A stretch of DNA of 64,000 bases from Demequina silvatica (GCF_000971215.1 NZ_BBMA01000004.1:124001-188000), one strand, 5' to 3'. Numbered from the stretch's first letter, positions 21,430 to 30,925 are shown. Numbers and translations are program-made. Notes: generated from the sequence alone by a model not told the origin.

Positions 21430-21435
21430 AGACTA
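21430..21435 (-). promoter_or_regulatory. Putative -10 of the pyr operon
   Basis: TAGTCT on the minus strand, with a start about 7 nt downstream, would give a leader of about 56 nt that just contains the PyrR hairpin. No clear -35 is seen. Confidence 0.45.
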
Positions 21436-21470
21436 CCGGACCCGGAGGAAGGAGGTCGCCGGTGACGGGG

Positions 21471-24400
21471 CTACTTGCGCACCACGCTCACGGTCTTGCT
21501 GGCGACGGACTTGCCGAGCGCGTTGTGGGAGAACACCCGGAAGTACACCGTCTTGCCACGGGTGCCCTTGGTGTTGGTGAGCTTGAGCGTGCTCGCTCCC
21601 ACCTTCTTGATGGTGGTGAACCGCTTGCCATCGGTGGAGAACTGGACCGTGTAGCCGGTGATGGGAGAGCCGTTCCCGACCCCCTTGTTCCAGGTCACCG
21701 TCAGCAGGCCCTTGGTGCTCGACGTCGCCTTCACCGTGGTCGGGGCGAACGGCTTGCCCGCAGGCACCACCTTCACCGGCGTCGAGTAGGCGCCTACGCC
21801 GACGCTGGTCTTCGCCGCGACGCGCACCTGATAGGTCTTGCCGTTCACCAGCCCGGTGAGGGTGAGCTTGGTGGTGCTAGCGCTCACGGTGCCCGCGCTC
21901 GCCCACATACCCGTGGTGCCGATGCGCTTCTCGACCACGTAGGAGGTCACCGTCCCGTTGGGCGCCGTCGGCGCTGCCCAGGAGGCCGTGGCGGACTTGT
22001 CTCCACGGACGGCCTTGACACTGGTCGGTGCCGAGGAGAGGCCAAGCGTGAGGGACGAGACCACGGTCGCGGGTCCCACGCCGACGGCGTTGATCGCGGC
22101 GACGGAGACCACGTAGTCCGTGGCACTCCCGAGGCTGGTCAGCGCGTAGGTGGAGGTCACTCCGATCGGAACCGTCTCCCACTCGGTAGCGCCGGCCCGC
22201 TGGTACTTGACCTCGTAGCCAGTGATGGCACTCCCACCGTTGTTGGAAGATGAGATCGAGCCGATTCGCAACGACAGTTCACCCACCTTCGGCGTGATCG
22301 TCAGCGTGGGCGCCGCCGTCGGAGCGGTCGCGGTCGCGGCCTCCTTGACGTCGGACCAGGGGCCGATCGCCTCGCTGTTCGTCGCTGCGACGCGGAACTG
22401 GTAAGCGGTGCCCGTCGTGAGCGGGCCGATGGTGAGACTGGTAGCACCGGGGGTGGTCTCCACCTCGGTCGCGGCGGACCAGTCGGCGTCGGTCGACGTC
22501 TCGCGGTAGGAGACCACGTACGCAAGGGCGTCGCTCGTTCCGGCGTTCGCGCCCGTGAGCTGTGCCCACGTGGCGGTGAGGCCCGTACCTGCCTTGGTAA
22601 CCGACGAGAGCGAGACCTTCGCCGGGGCGGTGAGCACGGTGAACGGATCCGTCATGGAGGTCGCGAGCACCTTGAGCGCCGCGTTGGATCCCACGGGTTC
22701 CGCGAGAGCCTTGACGCGCCAGTAATACTGCTTCGCGGAACTCATTGCGTCAGGCAGTGCGAGCGACGTCGCGACGGTCTCGTAGGACTTGAGCCCGGTG
22801 GTGAAAGCCGAGTCCTCGGCGATCTGCACCTGGTAGCGGGTGGCGCCGTCGACCGAGGACGACCAGTGAAGCATCCGGTCCCCGAGGGAGAGAGTGATGG
22901 CGTCGGTCATCAGGATCGCGGTCGACGGGTTGCCCACAGTGAACGTCTCAACCGGGGTGCTCCAAGCGCTGACGTTGGCGGAAAGGCCGGACGCGTCGTG
23001 CGCTCGGACCTGCCACTCGTAGTTGCCTTGCCCGAGCCCGTTGATGGTCGCTGAGGTCTGCGCGATGGACGTGAGGGTGGTCCAGGTCGAGTTGCCCACG
23101 ACGCGGTACTGGACCGAGTAGTTGAGCGCCCCCAGCACGGGCGCCCAGGCAAGCTTGGCGGATCCACCCGAAATGGCAGCTGCCTCCGGCGCGGGCGTCG
23201 CGATGCCGACGGTGAATGTGGAGGACAGCGTGGCCTTGCCAGGGTTGCCGTTGGCATCGAGCGGCGCGACGTCGAATGAGTAATTGTTGCCCGGGGCGAG
23301 CGGCACGTCGGTCATCGTCGACGGGAAGGTTGCGTCATTGGACGACGCGGGCTTCTGCGCGACGTAGAACGGGAACTCCACCTTCTTGGTGGTGCCCTGC
23401 TGCACGTCTCCGTTGTAGACCCGGACCTGGTATCCGCGACTCCCGCCGTCCGCGAGTCCTGTCACGCTCTGCGGGTTCCACGACAGCAGCACCGAACCAT
23501 CTACGGGGTTTGTAGTCGCGGTAAGTCCCGTGAGTCCGTGGCTCGACTTCTGCCATGAGAATGCCTCGGGGCTCTCATTGTCGACCCCCACGGTCAGCAC
23601 CGAAGTCGCAGCCAAGTTCGCCGTCGAGACGACCGGCTTGATCGCGGCGTAATACGGGTTCGCGGTCGTGTTGTCCGCGAACACCCCGTTGAGGCGCAGG
23701 CGCGTGCTCGGCGTGCGGACCGTGCCGATGACGACCGTACGCTCGGGGTTCTTGTAGAGCGTGACGATGTATCCAGCGGGGTACGCCCAGGTGCCGTCTT
23801 CGAGTGGATCGCCGGACGCGTTCCAGTCCATGAGCGGCGCCGGTTGGCCGCCGCCCTCGGCCGCAACTCCCGAAGCGAAGCCCAGGGTGTCGAGGTCGAC
23901 CACGATCGACTGCGGTGCAGCAACGGGCTCAGCGACGACCTCTACGTAGCGCGCGGGCGACCACCCGGACACCTGGGATCCCGCACCCGACTGATAGCTC
24001 GCCGTCGACGAGCCGGCGACATCCACCGCACGAACCTTGTAGGTGTAGGTGGCGCCAGCGTGGATCTTGTCGGTGTTGGACTTCCACAGGCAAGTGCCCG
24101 AGCCCTTGAGGACGTCGTTACCCACACTGCTGAAGGCGATGATCGTCGCGGACGTGCTCGCCGTGTTGCACGTGTAGACGCCGCCTATCCCGTCCTGGAC
24201 CTCAACCTGGTAGTACGTCGCGCGTGCCAACGGCTCCCACTCGAGCTCGAACTCGGAGAGTGGAATGGAGGGTGCGGTCGCCGAGCTCAGGCTACCGGTT
24301 ACACCCTCGGGTGCGACGGCCAGTGCGGTAGGAGTGGTCTCAGGGCCATTCTGCGCGCCCCACTTCTTGCGGTGCTCCTGCACCGCGGAGGGCTTCCCAA

Positions 24401-25394
24401 GGTTGCCCGCGTAGTCGAGCGGCGTGACCTGCCAGAAGCGGGTGATGTCCTCTGCCTGCGACGTCGGAATGTAGGTGGTCGTATAGACGTCGACCGTCTG
24501 CGGGTTCAGGATCCGCAGAGCCGCTCCCTCGCCCTCCTTCTCCGTGCCGAAAGTGACGCGGTACTTGGCGGCGCCTGCGACGGCGTCCCAGCTGAACACA
24601 AGGTCGGAGTATGCCGCCACGTCGACGCTCGCCGACGGCGTGAGGTTGGTGGGTGCCTGATTCCAGCTGATCTGGAAGTCACGCTCGATCGACCAGTCGC
24701 CGTACGTGGTGCCGGCGGACGTTGTGCCGTCGTAGAGCACCGCTCGCACTCGCCACTTCCAGGTGAGCGCATTGCCCTCGCTGTCCACACGGGCGAGCGG
24801 GGCCTTGGGCGCGAACTGCGTCCCCGTCACCTGCTCGGTGGTGATGCCGGCACCGCCGCCCAGGGTGTCCGACGTGTACTCCAGCTGGTACGCGACCGCG
24901 CCGACCACCGGCGCCCAGGTGAAGACGGTCGAGTCCGGGTACTCCACCACGGCAACGGGGCTCTCCCCCACCACTGTGCCGGGGCCGACTGAATCGGGCG
25001 CCGATGCCTCGATTCCGGTCTCCACAAGCATCGCCTCGGACGGATCCCCTAGGGTCGCAGCCGTGACGCCGGTGCTGAATGCGGCGACCCGCCAGTAGAG
25101 CTCGGTTCCGGCCGCGACAGCGGGCTGATAGCGCGTCACGTAGTCCAACGCATACGTGTCGATCGCGGTGACCGTTCCGGATGAGAACGCGGGGTCAGCG
25201 GACCACTCGAGCCGATAGGCGCTCGCACCCGTCGCGGCGGGCCACTCGAAGTGCACGACTCCGTTCGGGGACGCCTCCGCACTCATTCCTGTCACAGCTG
25301 GCGGCTCTACCGCCGCCGCAGCTGGGATCGCGACAAGGCCGCCGCCCACCAGTGTTACCGAAAGCACAGCGGAGAGCACTCCGCGAAGACTCAT
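21471..25394 (-). CDS. Large secreted fibronectin type III repeat protein
   Basis: This 1307-aa protein begins with a signal peptide (MSLRGVLSAVLSVTLVGGG, cleavage probably after AIPAAAA) and consists almost entirely of beta-rich repeats of about 90-110 residues. The last four are clear FN3 domains (for example YQFRVAATNSEAIGPWSD, YQVRVAAKTSVGVGAYSTP). It lacks LPxTG, a C-terminal membrane helix and any catalytic domain, so it is probably released or non-covalently held at the surface. ATG 25394 was chosen for the signal peptide; GTG 25400 is an alternative. Third-base GC looks lower than in neighbours and it holds no GGACGATGCG copy. It precedes pyrR by 103 nt without an obvious terminator. 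Confidence 0.8.
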   Translation of the reverse strand: MSLRGVLSAVLSVTLVGGGLVAIPAAAAVEPPAVTGMSAEASPNGVVHFEWPAATGASAYRLEWSADPAFSSGTVTAIDTYALDYVTRYQPAVAAGTELYWRVAAFSTGVTAATLGDPSEAMLVETGIEASAPDSVGPGTVVGESPVAVVEYPDSTVFTWAPVVGAVAYQLEYTSDTLGGGAGITTEQVTGTQFAPKAPLARVDSEGNALTWKWRVRAVLYDGTTSAGTTYGDWSIERDFQISWNQAPTNLTPSASVDVAAYSDLVFSWDAVAGAAKYRVTFGTEKEGEGAALRILNPQTVDVYTTTYIPTSQAEDITRFWQVTPLDYAGNLGKPSAVQEHRKKWGAQNGPETTPTALAVAPEGVTGSLSSATAPSIPLSEFELEWEPLARATYYQVEVQDGIGGVYTCNTASTSATIIAFSSVGNDVLKGSGTCLWKSNTDKIHAGATYTYKVRAVDVAGSSTASYQSGAGSQVSGWSPARYVEVVAEPVAAPQSIVVDLDTLGFASGVAAEGGGQPAPLMDWNASGDPLEDGTWAYPAGYIVTLYKNPERTVVIGTVRTPSTRLRLNGVFADNTTANPYYAAIKPVVSTANLAATSVLTVGVDNESPEAFSWQKSSHGLTGLTATTNPVDGSVLLSWNPQSVTGLADGGSRGYQVRVYNGDVQQGTTKKVEFPFYVAQKPASSNDATFPSTMTDVPLAPGNNYSFDVAPLDANGNPGKATLSSTFTVGIATPAPEAAAISGGSAKLAWAPVLGALNYSVQYRVVGNSTWTTLTSIAQTSATINGLGQGNYEWQVRAHDASGLSANVSAWSTPVETFTVGNPSTAILMTDAITLSLGDRMLHWSSSVDGATRYQVQIAEDSAFTTGLKSYETVATSLALPDAMSSAKQYYWRVKALAEPVGSNAALKVLATSMTDPFTVLTAPAKVSLSSVTKAGTGLTATWAQLTGANAGTSDALAYVVSYRETSTDADWSAATEVETTPGATSLTIGPLTTGTAYQFRVAATNSEAIGPWSDVKEAATATAPTAAPTLTITPKVGELSLRIGSISSSNNGGSAITGYEVKYQRAGATEWETVPIGVTSTYALTSLGSATDYVVSVAAINAVGVGPATVVSSLTLGLSSAPTSVKAVRGDKSATASWAAPTAPNGTVTSYVVEKRIGTTGMWASAGTVSASTTKLTLTGLVNGKTYQVRVAAKTSVGVGAYSTPVKVVPAGKPFAPTTVKATSSTKGLLTVTWNKGVGNGSPITGYTVQFSTDGKRFTTIKKVGASTLKLTNTKGTRGKTVYFRVFSHNALGKSVASKTVSVVRK

Positions 25395-25456
25395 ACGCAC
25401 GCCTGTTCCCCTCAGAAATGAGTCGCCGCGCCACTCCATCGGGCACGCTGTGCCAC

Positions 25457-25462
25457 ACACTA
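25457..25462 (-). promoter_or_regulatory. Possible -10 of the FN3-protein gene
   Basis: TAGTGT on the minus strand in the 198-bp gap after nusB would give a leader of about 55 nt including GAGGGGAA before the start. Support is weak. Confidence 0.3.
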
Positions 25463-25550
25463 GTGCAGGTACTTTGCGTCGCATGACAACGTTCCGCAGC
25501 GTGTCGACGGACTTGCCCAGCCGCCGCCGGGCCGCGACAGAAACAGAGAA

Positions 25551-25574
25551 GGGCCCGCACCGAAGTGCGGACCC
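25551..25574 (-). terminator. Rho-independent terminator after nusB
   Basis: On the minus strand, AGGGTCCGCAC and GTGCGGGCCCT form a hairpin with a TTCG loop and one mismatch, followed by TTCTCTGTTTCTGT. This closes the aro-efp-nusB unit before the FN3-protein gene. Confidence 0.75.
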
Positions 25575-25592
25575 TCCCCCAACAGAACCGAG

Positions 25593-26015
25593 CTACGCGT
25601 CGTGCCTCAGCACGGGCGCTTCGCGCGCGATAGTGCCGAGCACACCGTTCACGAACGAAGGCGACTCATCCGTCGACAGATCGGCGGCAAGCGACACGGC
25701 CTCATCAATGGCCACAGCCGTATCAACGGAGTCGTTGCACAGGACCTCCCACGCCGCGATCCTCAGCAGAGCGCGGTCCACCGCGGGCATACGCGACAGC
25801 TGCCACTCGGGCGACGCGGACTGGATGATCGAGTTCAGCTCGGGCCACCAGGCCACTACGCCGCGAACAATCTCAATGGAATAAGAAGGCAGCGGCGTCT
25901 CACGGCCAGAGTCGAGCACACGACGGTCGAGCGCGGCGAGGACGTTCTCGCCACGCTGGTCCGCCTCGAACAGGACGTCGAGCGCGCGCTTGCGCGCCTT
26001 GGTCCGGGCAGCCAT
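25593..26015 (-). CDS. nusB: Transcription antitermination factor NusB
   Basis: NusB with NusE binds boxA RNA in rRNA operons and prevents premature termination. The 140-aa protein begins ARTKARKRALDVLFEADQRG and continues with the helices PAVDRALLRIAAWEVL and VAIDEAVSLAADLSTDESP, then FVNGVLGTIA. It follows efp by 9 nt, a common actinobacterial pairing. Confidence 0.94.
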   Translation of the reverse strand: MAARTKARKRALDVLFEADQRGENVLAALDRRVLDSGRETPLPSYSIEIVRGVVAWWPELNSIIQSASPEWQLSRMPAVDRALLRIAAWEVLCNDSVDTAVAIDEAVSLAADLSTDESPSFVNGVLGTIAREAPVLRHDA

Positions 26016-26024
26016 CGGCGGCCC

Positions 26025-26588
26025 TTAGTCGTTGACGCGACCGAGGTAGTCCCCGGTCGACGTGTTGACCTTGACCTTGGTGCCCTGCTCGAGGAACAGC
26101 GGCACCTGGATCTCCTTGCCGGTCTCGAGCGTGGCGGGCTTGGTACCGCCAGACGAGCGGTCGCCCTGGAGGCCCGGCTCGGTGTATGTCACCTCGAGCA
26201 CCACGGAGGCGGGCAGCTCGAGGAAGATCGGGTTGCCGTTGTTGGAGCCGATGACCGCGGACTCGTTCTCGAGCAGGAAGTCCGTCGCGTCGCCCATGAC
26301 CGCCGCGGAGACGGGGATCTGGTCGAACGACTGCGGGTCCATGAAGATGTAGGACGTGCCGTCGAAGTACAGGTACTGCATGTCGCGGCGGTCGACGGTC
26401 TCGAACTCGACCTTGGCGCCGGCGTTGAACGTCTTGTCGACCACCTTGCCGGTCAGCACGTTCTTCAGCTTGGTGCGCACGAACGCGCCGCCCTTGCCGG
26501 GCTTCACGTGCTGGAACTCGATGACGGACCAGAGGTTGCCGTCGAGGTTGAGCACGGAGCCGTTCTTGATGTCGTTCGAAGTCGCCAC
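26025..26588 (-). CDS. efp: Translation elongation factor P
   Basis: EF-P rescues ribosomes stalled on polyproline. The 187-aa sequence has the three domains; the tip loop is in [15 protein letters not shown], with lysine at the usual modification position. The GTG start is supported by AAGGA seven bases upstream. A TAGAAT promoter overlapping the aroQ stop codon suggests efp-nusB can be expressed apart from the aro genes. Polyproline-rich targets exist in this window, notably PilT. Confidence 0.95.
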   Translation of the reverse strand: MATSNDIKNGSVLNLDGNLWSVIEFQHVKPGKGGAFVRTKLKNVLTGKVVDKTFNAGAKVEFETVDRRDMQYLYFDGTSYIFMDPQSFDQIPVSAAVMGDATDFLLENESAVIGSNNGNPIFLELPASVVLEVTYTEPGLQGDRSSGGTKPATLETGKEIQVPLFLEQGTKVKVNTSTGDYLGRVND

Positions 26589-26630
26589 AGGGGTGTCCTT
26601 ACAGAAGTTTCTGGGATTAGTCCGCAGACG

Positions 26631-26636
26631 ATTCTA
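26631..26636 (-). promoter_or_regulatory. Putative -10 of efp-nusB
   Basis: TAGAAT starts with the aroQ TAG stop codon. A start about 7 nt downstream would give a leader of about 36 nt with AAGGA before the GTG. Confidence 0.5.
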
Positions 26637-27074
26637 GCCGACGCGCCGCGCCACAGCCTCGAGCGCGAGTCGGTAGCCCTCCACCCCGAAACCCGCGATC
26701 GTCCCGGTAGCCACCCCGGAGATGACGGACGTGTGCCGGAATTCCTCGCGCGTGTGCGGGTTGGTGAGGTGCACCTCGACCAGCGCGAGGCCCGCCGCGC
26801 TCACCAGCGCGCACGCGTCGCGCAGCGCGTACGAGTAGTGCGTGAACGCCGCCGGATTGACGACCACGTGCCAGCCGGCGTCGACGGCCTCGTGCATCCA
26901 GTGGACCAGGTCGGCCTCGTCGTCGGACTGGCGCACCTCGACGTCCAGCGCGAGGTCCGCGCCCCACTGGCTCACCAGCACCGCGAGCTCGTCGTGGGTG
27001 GTGGTGCCGTACTTCTCGGGCTCGCGCGTGCCGAGCCTACGCAGGTTGGGACCGTTGACCACCAGGACGTTCAT
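26634..27074 (-). CDS. aroQ: 3-dehydroquinate dehydratase, type II
   Basis: AroQ dehydrates 3-dehydroquinate in the shikimate pathway. The 146-aa protein carries NGPNLRRLGTREPEKYGTT with the catalytic tyrosine, the catalytic histidine region VEVHLTNPHTREEFRH and VNPAAFTHYSYALRDA. It follows aroB after a 66-nt gap and has its own leaderless promoter. Confidence 0.95.
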   Translation of the reverse strand: MNVLVVNGPNLRRLGTREPEKYGTTTHDELAVLVSQWGADLALDVEVRQSDDEADLVHWMHEAVDAGWHVVVNPAAFTHYSYALRDACALVSAAGLALVEVHLTNPHTREEFRHTSVISGVATGTIAGFGVEGYRLALEAVARRVG

Positions 27075-27081
27075 GCTGGGT

Positions 27082-27087
27082 AGCGTA
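27082..27087 (-). promoter_or_regulatory. Putative -10 of aroQ (leaderless)
   Basis: TACGCT on the minus strand is followed by exactly 7 nt and the aroQ ATG, with no ribosome binding site. One of only two intergenic GGACGATGCG copies lies just upstream at 27093-27102. Confidence 0.5.
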
Positions 27088-27140
27088 CTTCGGGACGATG
27101 CGGCGGTCGGGTTGGGCGCGCGGCGGGATGATGCGGGGGT

Positions 27141-28232
27141 TCAGTCCGCGATTGCCGCGTACGCCCCCTGCACGAGGGCGGGATCCGGCCCCTCGAGACG
27201 GATGGGGTTGCCGATGCCTGCGAGGATGACGAACCGCAGCAGGTCGCCGCGGGTCTTCTTGTCGCGCTTCATCGCCGTGAGCAACGCGTCCCAGCGGTGG
27301 CCCGGGTAGCTGATCGGCAGGCCCAGCCCGGACAGGATCGCGCGGTGGCGCTCCACCTCGTCTTCGGACAGCCGCCCGGCCAGGTGCGCGAGCTCCGCCG
27401 CGAACACCATGCCCACCGAGACGGCCGCGCCGTGGCGCCACTGGTACCGCTCGGTGTACTCGATCGCGTGGCCGAACGTGTGACCGTAGTTGAGGATCTC
27501 GCGGAGGAACGACTCCTTGAGGTCCGCCGCGACCACGTCAGACTTCACCTGGATCGCGCGAGCGATGAGCTCCACCAGCACGGGCCGCACGACGTCGAGC
27601 TCAGCGTCGCGCAGCGTCGCGAGGTTCTGCTCGACCAGGGTGAGGATCTCCTGGTCGCGGATGAAGCCGCACTTCACCACCTCGGCGAGCCCCGCCAGTA
27701 GGTCGTTGCGGGGCAGCGTGTCGAGCGCGCGGACGTCGCAGAACACCGCGAGCGGCTCGTGGAACGCGCCCACGAGGTTCTTTCCCTCGGTGGTGTTGAT
27801 GCCGGTCTTGCCGCCCACCGCGGCGTCGACCATCGCCAGCAGCGTGGTGGGCACCTGGATGACGCCCACGCCTCGCAGCCAGGTCGCGGCCACGAACCCG
27901 GCGAGGTCAGTCACCGCTCCCCCACCGAACCCGATGACAACATCGCTGCGGGTGAAGTCCGACTTGCCCAGCACGCCCCAGCAGAACGCGAGAACCTCGG
28001 CGGACTTGCCCTCCTCCGCGTCCGGCACCTCAGCGATGACGACGGTGAGCCCGCGCGCGTCGAGCAGCGCCTTGAGGTTGTCGACGTGTCGGCGGAGCGG
28101 GGCAGCCGTCACCACGAGCACGCGGGCGGCCGCATCCGGAACCGCAGCGACCACGTCGGGCAGCAGGTTCTCCCCCACCGTGACGTCGTAAGGCACGGAC
28201 GTCGGCACGGGGATGATGCGGTGGACGCTCAT
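27141..28232 (-). CDS. aroB: 3-dehydroquinate synthase
   Basis: AroB cyclises DAHP to 3-dehydroquinate. Present are the NAD-binding segment VIGFGGGAVTDLAGFVAATW, shown here as GGGAVTDLAGFVAATW, the metal region LAEVVKCGFIRD, and the metal-binding histidines in LNYGHTFGHAIEY and QWRHGAAVSVGM. The 363-aa length is normal. A 4-nt overlap joins it to aroK. Confidence 0.96.
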   Translation of the reverse strand: MSVHRIIPVPTSVPYDVTVGENLLPDVVAAVPDAAARVLVVTAAPLRRHVDNLKALLDARGLTVVIAEVPDAEEGKSAEVLAFCWGVLGKSDFTRSDVVIGFGGGAVTDLAGFVAATWLRGVGVIQVPTTLLAMVDAAVGGKTGINTTEGKNLVGAFHEPLAVFCDVRALDTLPRNDLLAGLAEVVKCGFIRDQEILTLVEQNLATLRDAELDVVRPVLVELIARAIQVKSDVVAADLKESFLREILNYGHTFGHAIEYTERYQWRHGAAVSVGMVFAAELAHLAGRLSEDEVERHRAILSGLGLPISYPGHRWDALLTAMKRDKKTRGDLLRFVILAGIGNPIRLEGPDPALVQGAYAAIAD

Positions 28233-28753
28233 GCGCGCTCCTTCAGCTCCGCGTCGATGCGGGCGGCGACATCGGCCGGGCTGGTCTTGTCAGTGAGGAC
28301 GGTCACGGTGGCGAGGCGTTCGTAGATGGGACGCCGCTCGTCCATCAAGGCCACCCAGCGGGCGCGCGGGTTGCCGACCAGGAGAGGCCGCGACGCGTTG
28401 AGGCCCACGCGTGGCGCCGCGGCCGCGAGCGACACGTCGAGGAACACGACCGCTCCCCCGTCTGCCGCGTAGGCCTTGAGCAGCGCCTGAGTCTCGGGTG
28501 CGAGGACCGCGCCACCGCCCAAGGCGAGGACGCCGTCGTGGGTGCGCAGCGCATCGTCCACCGCCTCCCGCTCGATGGCGCGGAACGCGGCCTCGCCGTC
28601 CTCGAGGAAGACGTCGGCGATGGATTTGCCGGCGCGCTGCTCGATGTCGGCGTCGGTGTCGCGACGCGACACGCCCCAGAGACGTGCGAGCGCCTTCGCC
28701 ACGGTGGACTTGCCCGAGCCGGGCGGGCCGATCAGGACGGCGCGGGGCGCCAT
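28229..28753 (-). CDS. aroK: Shikimate kinase
   Basis: AroK phosphorylates shikimate. The 174-aa protein has Walker A GPPGSGKST at residues 9-17, the DTDADIE shikimate-binding motif and GVLALGGGAVLAPET. Its ATG shares one base with the aroC stop codon. A far longer open frame upstream is antisense-style shadow inside aroC and was dropped. Confidence 0.95.
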   Translation of the reverse strand: MAPRAVLIGPPGSGKSTVAKALARLWGVSRRDTDADIEQRAGKSIADVFLEDGEAAFRAIEREAVDDALRTHDGVLALGGGAVLAPETQALLKAYAADGGAVVFLDVSLAAAAPRVGLNASRPLLVGNPRARWVALMDERRPIYERLATVTVLTDKTSPADVAARIDAELKERA

Positions 28754-29937
28754 CAGCGCAGGTGCTCCGGGATCTGGGCGACGTAGGCGTCGATGTTGCG
28801 GCGGACCTCGGCGACAGAGTCGCCGCCGAACTTCTCCAGGAGCGAGTCGGCGAGCGTGAGCGCGACCATCGCCTGCGCGACCACGGCGGCTGGCGCCACG
28901 GCGCACACGTCGGAGCGCTGGTGGATGGCCTTGGCGGCCTCGCCGGTGGCCGTGTCGATGGTGTCGAGCGCGCGCGGAACCGTGCTGATGGGCTTCATCG
29001 CGGCGCGCACGCGCATGGGCTCGCCGTTGGTCATGCCACCCTCGACGCCGCCCGCGCGGTTGGTGCGGCGCTGGACGCCGTCCTCGCCGTACTCGATCTC
29101 GTCGTGGGCCTGGGAACCGCGGCGGGCCGCGGTGCGGAACCCGTCTCCCACCTCGACGCCCTTGATCGCCTGGATGCCCATGAGCGCGGCCGCGAGGCGC
29201 GCGTCGAGGCGGCGGTCCCAGTGCACGTGGCTGCCGAGGCCCACGGGCACGCCGTAGGCGACCACCTCGACCACGCCGCCCAGCGTGTCGCCCGCCTTCT
29301 GGCAATCGTCGATCTCGGCGAGCATGGCGCGCGAGGTCTCGGCGTGGAAGCAGCGGATGGGGTCCGCGTCGAGGGCTGGCGTGGCGTCCGCGGGAGGCAG
29401 CGGCGCGTCCTCGGGCACGGCGACGGGGCCCACCTGGACGGTGTGCGCGACCAGGCGGATGCCGGCGGCCTGTTCGAGGAAGTTCTCGGCGACCTGGCCG
29501 AGCGCCACTCGCGCGGCGGTCTCGCGGGCGGAGGCGCGCTCGAGCACCGGGCGTGCGTCGTCGAAGCCGTACTTCGTCATGCCGACCAGGTCGGCGTGGC
29601 CGGGCCGGGGACGCGTGAGGGCGGCGGCGCGGGCGCCGGTGAGCTCCTCGGAGTCCACGGGATCCGCGTTCATCACGGTCTCCCACTTGGGCCACTCGGT
29701 GTTGCCCACCATCACGGCCACGGGGCCGCCCTGGGAGATGCCGTGGCGGACGCCGCCGAGGATCGTGACCTGGTCCTGCTCGAACTGCATGCGCGCGCCG
29801 CGACCGGCGCCGAGCCGCCGGCGGGTCAGCGCGGACTGGATCTCGCCGCTGGTGATGTTGACGCCGGCGGGCAGACCCTCGAGGGTGCCGACCAGCGCGG
29901 GGCCGTGGGATTCGCCTGCGGTGAGCCATCGAAGCAT
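28753..29937 (-). CDS. aroC: Chorismate synthase
   Basis: AroC makes chorismate from EPSP using reduced flavin. Signatures are [19 protein letters not shown] at the N-terminus, [13 protein letters not shown] and [17 protein letters not shown] 29937 was preferred because MLRW is the usual actinobacterial N-terminus and GGAAG lies 9-10 nt upstream; an ATG at 29946 would place that site almost on the start codon. It begins the aroC-aroK-aroB run directly after the pilus cluster. Confidence 0.96.
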   Translation of the reverse strand: MLRWLTAGESHGPALVGTLEGLPAGVNITSGEIQSALTRRRLGAGRGARMQFEQDQVTILGGVRHGISQGGPVAVMVGNTEWPKWETVMNADPVDSEELTGARAAALTRPRPGHADLVGMTKYGFDDARPVLERASARETAARVALGQVAENFLEQAAGIRLVAHTVQVGPVAVPEDAPLPPADATPALDADPIRCFHAETSRAMLAEIDDCQKAGDTLGGVVEVVAYGVPVGLGSHVHWDRRLDARLAAALMGIQAIKGVEVGDGFRTAARRGSQAHDEIEYGEDGVQRRTNRAGGVEGGMTNGEPMRVRAAMKPISTVPRALDTIDTATGEAAKAIHQRSDVCAVAPAAVVAQAMVALTLADSLLEKFGGDSVAEVRRNIDAYVAQIPEHLR

Positions 29938-29996
29938 GGGCGTCATTCTTCCACGAGTGGACGGCCGGTCCGGATGGTGAGATGAGCAGGAACGCG

Positions 29997-30028
29997 AAGG
30001 AGGGCCATCCGGGTGGGTGGCCCTCCTT
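29997..30028 (-). terminator. Terminator after the pilus operon
   Basis: AAGGAGGGCCA (29997-30007) pairs perfectly over 11 bp with TGGCCCTCCTT (30018-30028) around a 10-nt loop, 17 bases beyond the pilO stop. It separates the pilus transcript from aroC. Confidence 0.75.
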
Positions 30029-30045
30029 CATGCATGGCGCTCGAG

Positions 30046-30924
30046 TTACGACGCGGGCTGCTCCTTGGCCTCGGACTTCTCCGAGAACGCCTGCTCCTTG
30101 GGAGCGGAATTGGTCAGCTTCTCCTCGTCGACCACCGTCAGGTCGGGGTTGAGCACGTAGAGCGCACCCGTGATGGTCGCGTGCACGTCACCGTCATCCG
30201 GGTCATGCACGCCGGGGATCGGAGCGTCACCCGCCGGGCGGGCGAGCAGCGTGTACTCGTAGATCTGGAAGAGGGGGTCCTTGGGATCCTGAACGCTGTC
30301 GATGAACTTGCGGATCTGCTCGGGGTTGCCGACCAGATCGATGGTGAAGGGCACCATCCGGATGTCACCAGCGAACGGGCCATCGGTAACAACTGCGGTG
30401 ACCGCCGGCGTCCAGCCGGTGGTGGTCGTGGTCGTGGTGGCCTCCTGCGTGGCGGTCGGGTCTGGCGCCTCGGTGGTGCTGGCAGCCTCGGTCGCCGTCG
30501 CGCCGACCGGACCGGTGCTGAAGAGCGCCGCCACCTGGGTAGAGACCAACCCGCTCGGATCCGCGAGCCAGCCGTCGACGGTGCTCGACTGCTGCTGCTC
30601 GATGCTCACGAGCTCCGCCTTCGACGTCTTGAGAGCCGACCACACGCGGTCCCGAAGGCCGTTGACGTCGACCGCCGACGGCGCGTTGAGCGCGATTGAG
30701 GTCTCGATCTCCGAGTCCTCGGCGAGCAGCGCGGCGTACTCGTCGAGCTTGGCCGACTGTGCGTCGATCTGCGAAGTGTTCGCGACCACCGCGTCAGTCT
30801 GGGCGCGGAGGTCCGACGCCTTGTCGAACTGCGGCTTGATAGCGAGGAACCACGCGAGCAGTCCGATCGCGATGATGCCCAGCACTGTGAGCATCACGAT
30901 GGGTGCGTAACGAGAGTTCAGCAT
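30046..30924 (-). CDS. pilO: Type IV pilus alignment protein PilO-like
   Basis: PilO partners PilN in the inner-membrane alignment complex linking the pilus motor to the machine. The 292-aa protein has an N-terminal membrane helix (IVMLTVLGIIAIGLLAWFLA), a coiled coil around KASDLRAQTDAVVANTSQID, a ferredoxin-like domain at the end and a Ser/Thr/Ala-rich stretch between. MLNSRYAPIV was taken as start, 1 nt after the pilN stop; the upstream extension is arginine-rich shadow. Assigned by position, length and topology rather than a strong motif. Confidence 0.78.
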   Translation of the reverse strand: MLNSRYAPIVMLTVLGIIAIGLLAWFLAIKPQFDKASDLRAQTDAVVANTSQIDAQSAKLDEYAALLAEDSEIETSIALNAPSAVDVNGLRDRVWSALKTSKAELVSIEQQQSSTVDGWLADPSGLVSTQVAALFSTGPVGATATEAASTTEAPDPTATQEATTTTTTTGWTPAVTAVVTDGPFAGDIRMVPFTIDLVGNPEQIRKFIDSVQDPKDPLFQIYEYTLLARPAGDAPIPGVHDPDDGDVHATITGALYVLNPDLTVVDEEKLTNSAPKEQAFSEKSEAKEQPAS

Positions 30925-30925
30925 G

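Noticed and set aside
21471-21560. Sortase (LPxTG) anchor at the end of the FN3 protein
   Set aside because: The C-terminus ends in an FN3 strand and a short basic tail; no LPxTG or membrane helix.
27124-28220. GGATGATGCG at two places as motif variants
   Set aside because: One mismatch at a position invariant in the 24 exact copies; near-matches were not counted because the background for them is unknown.
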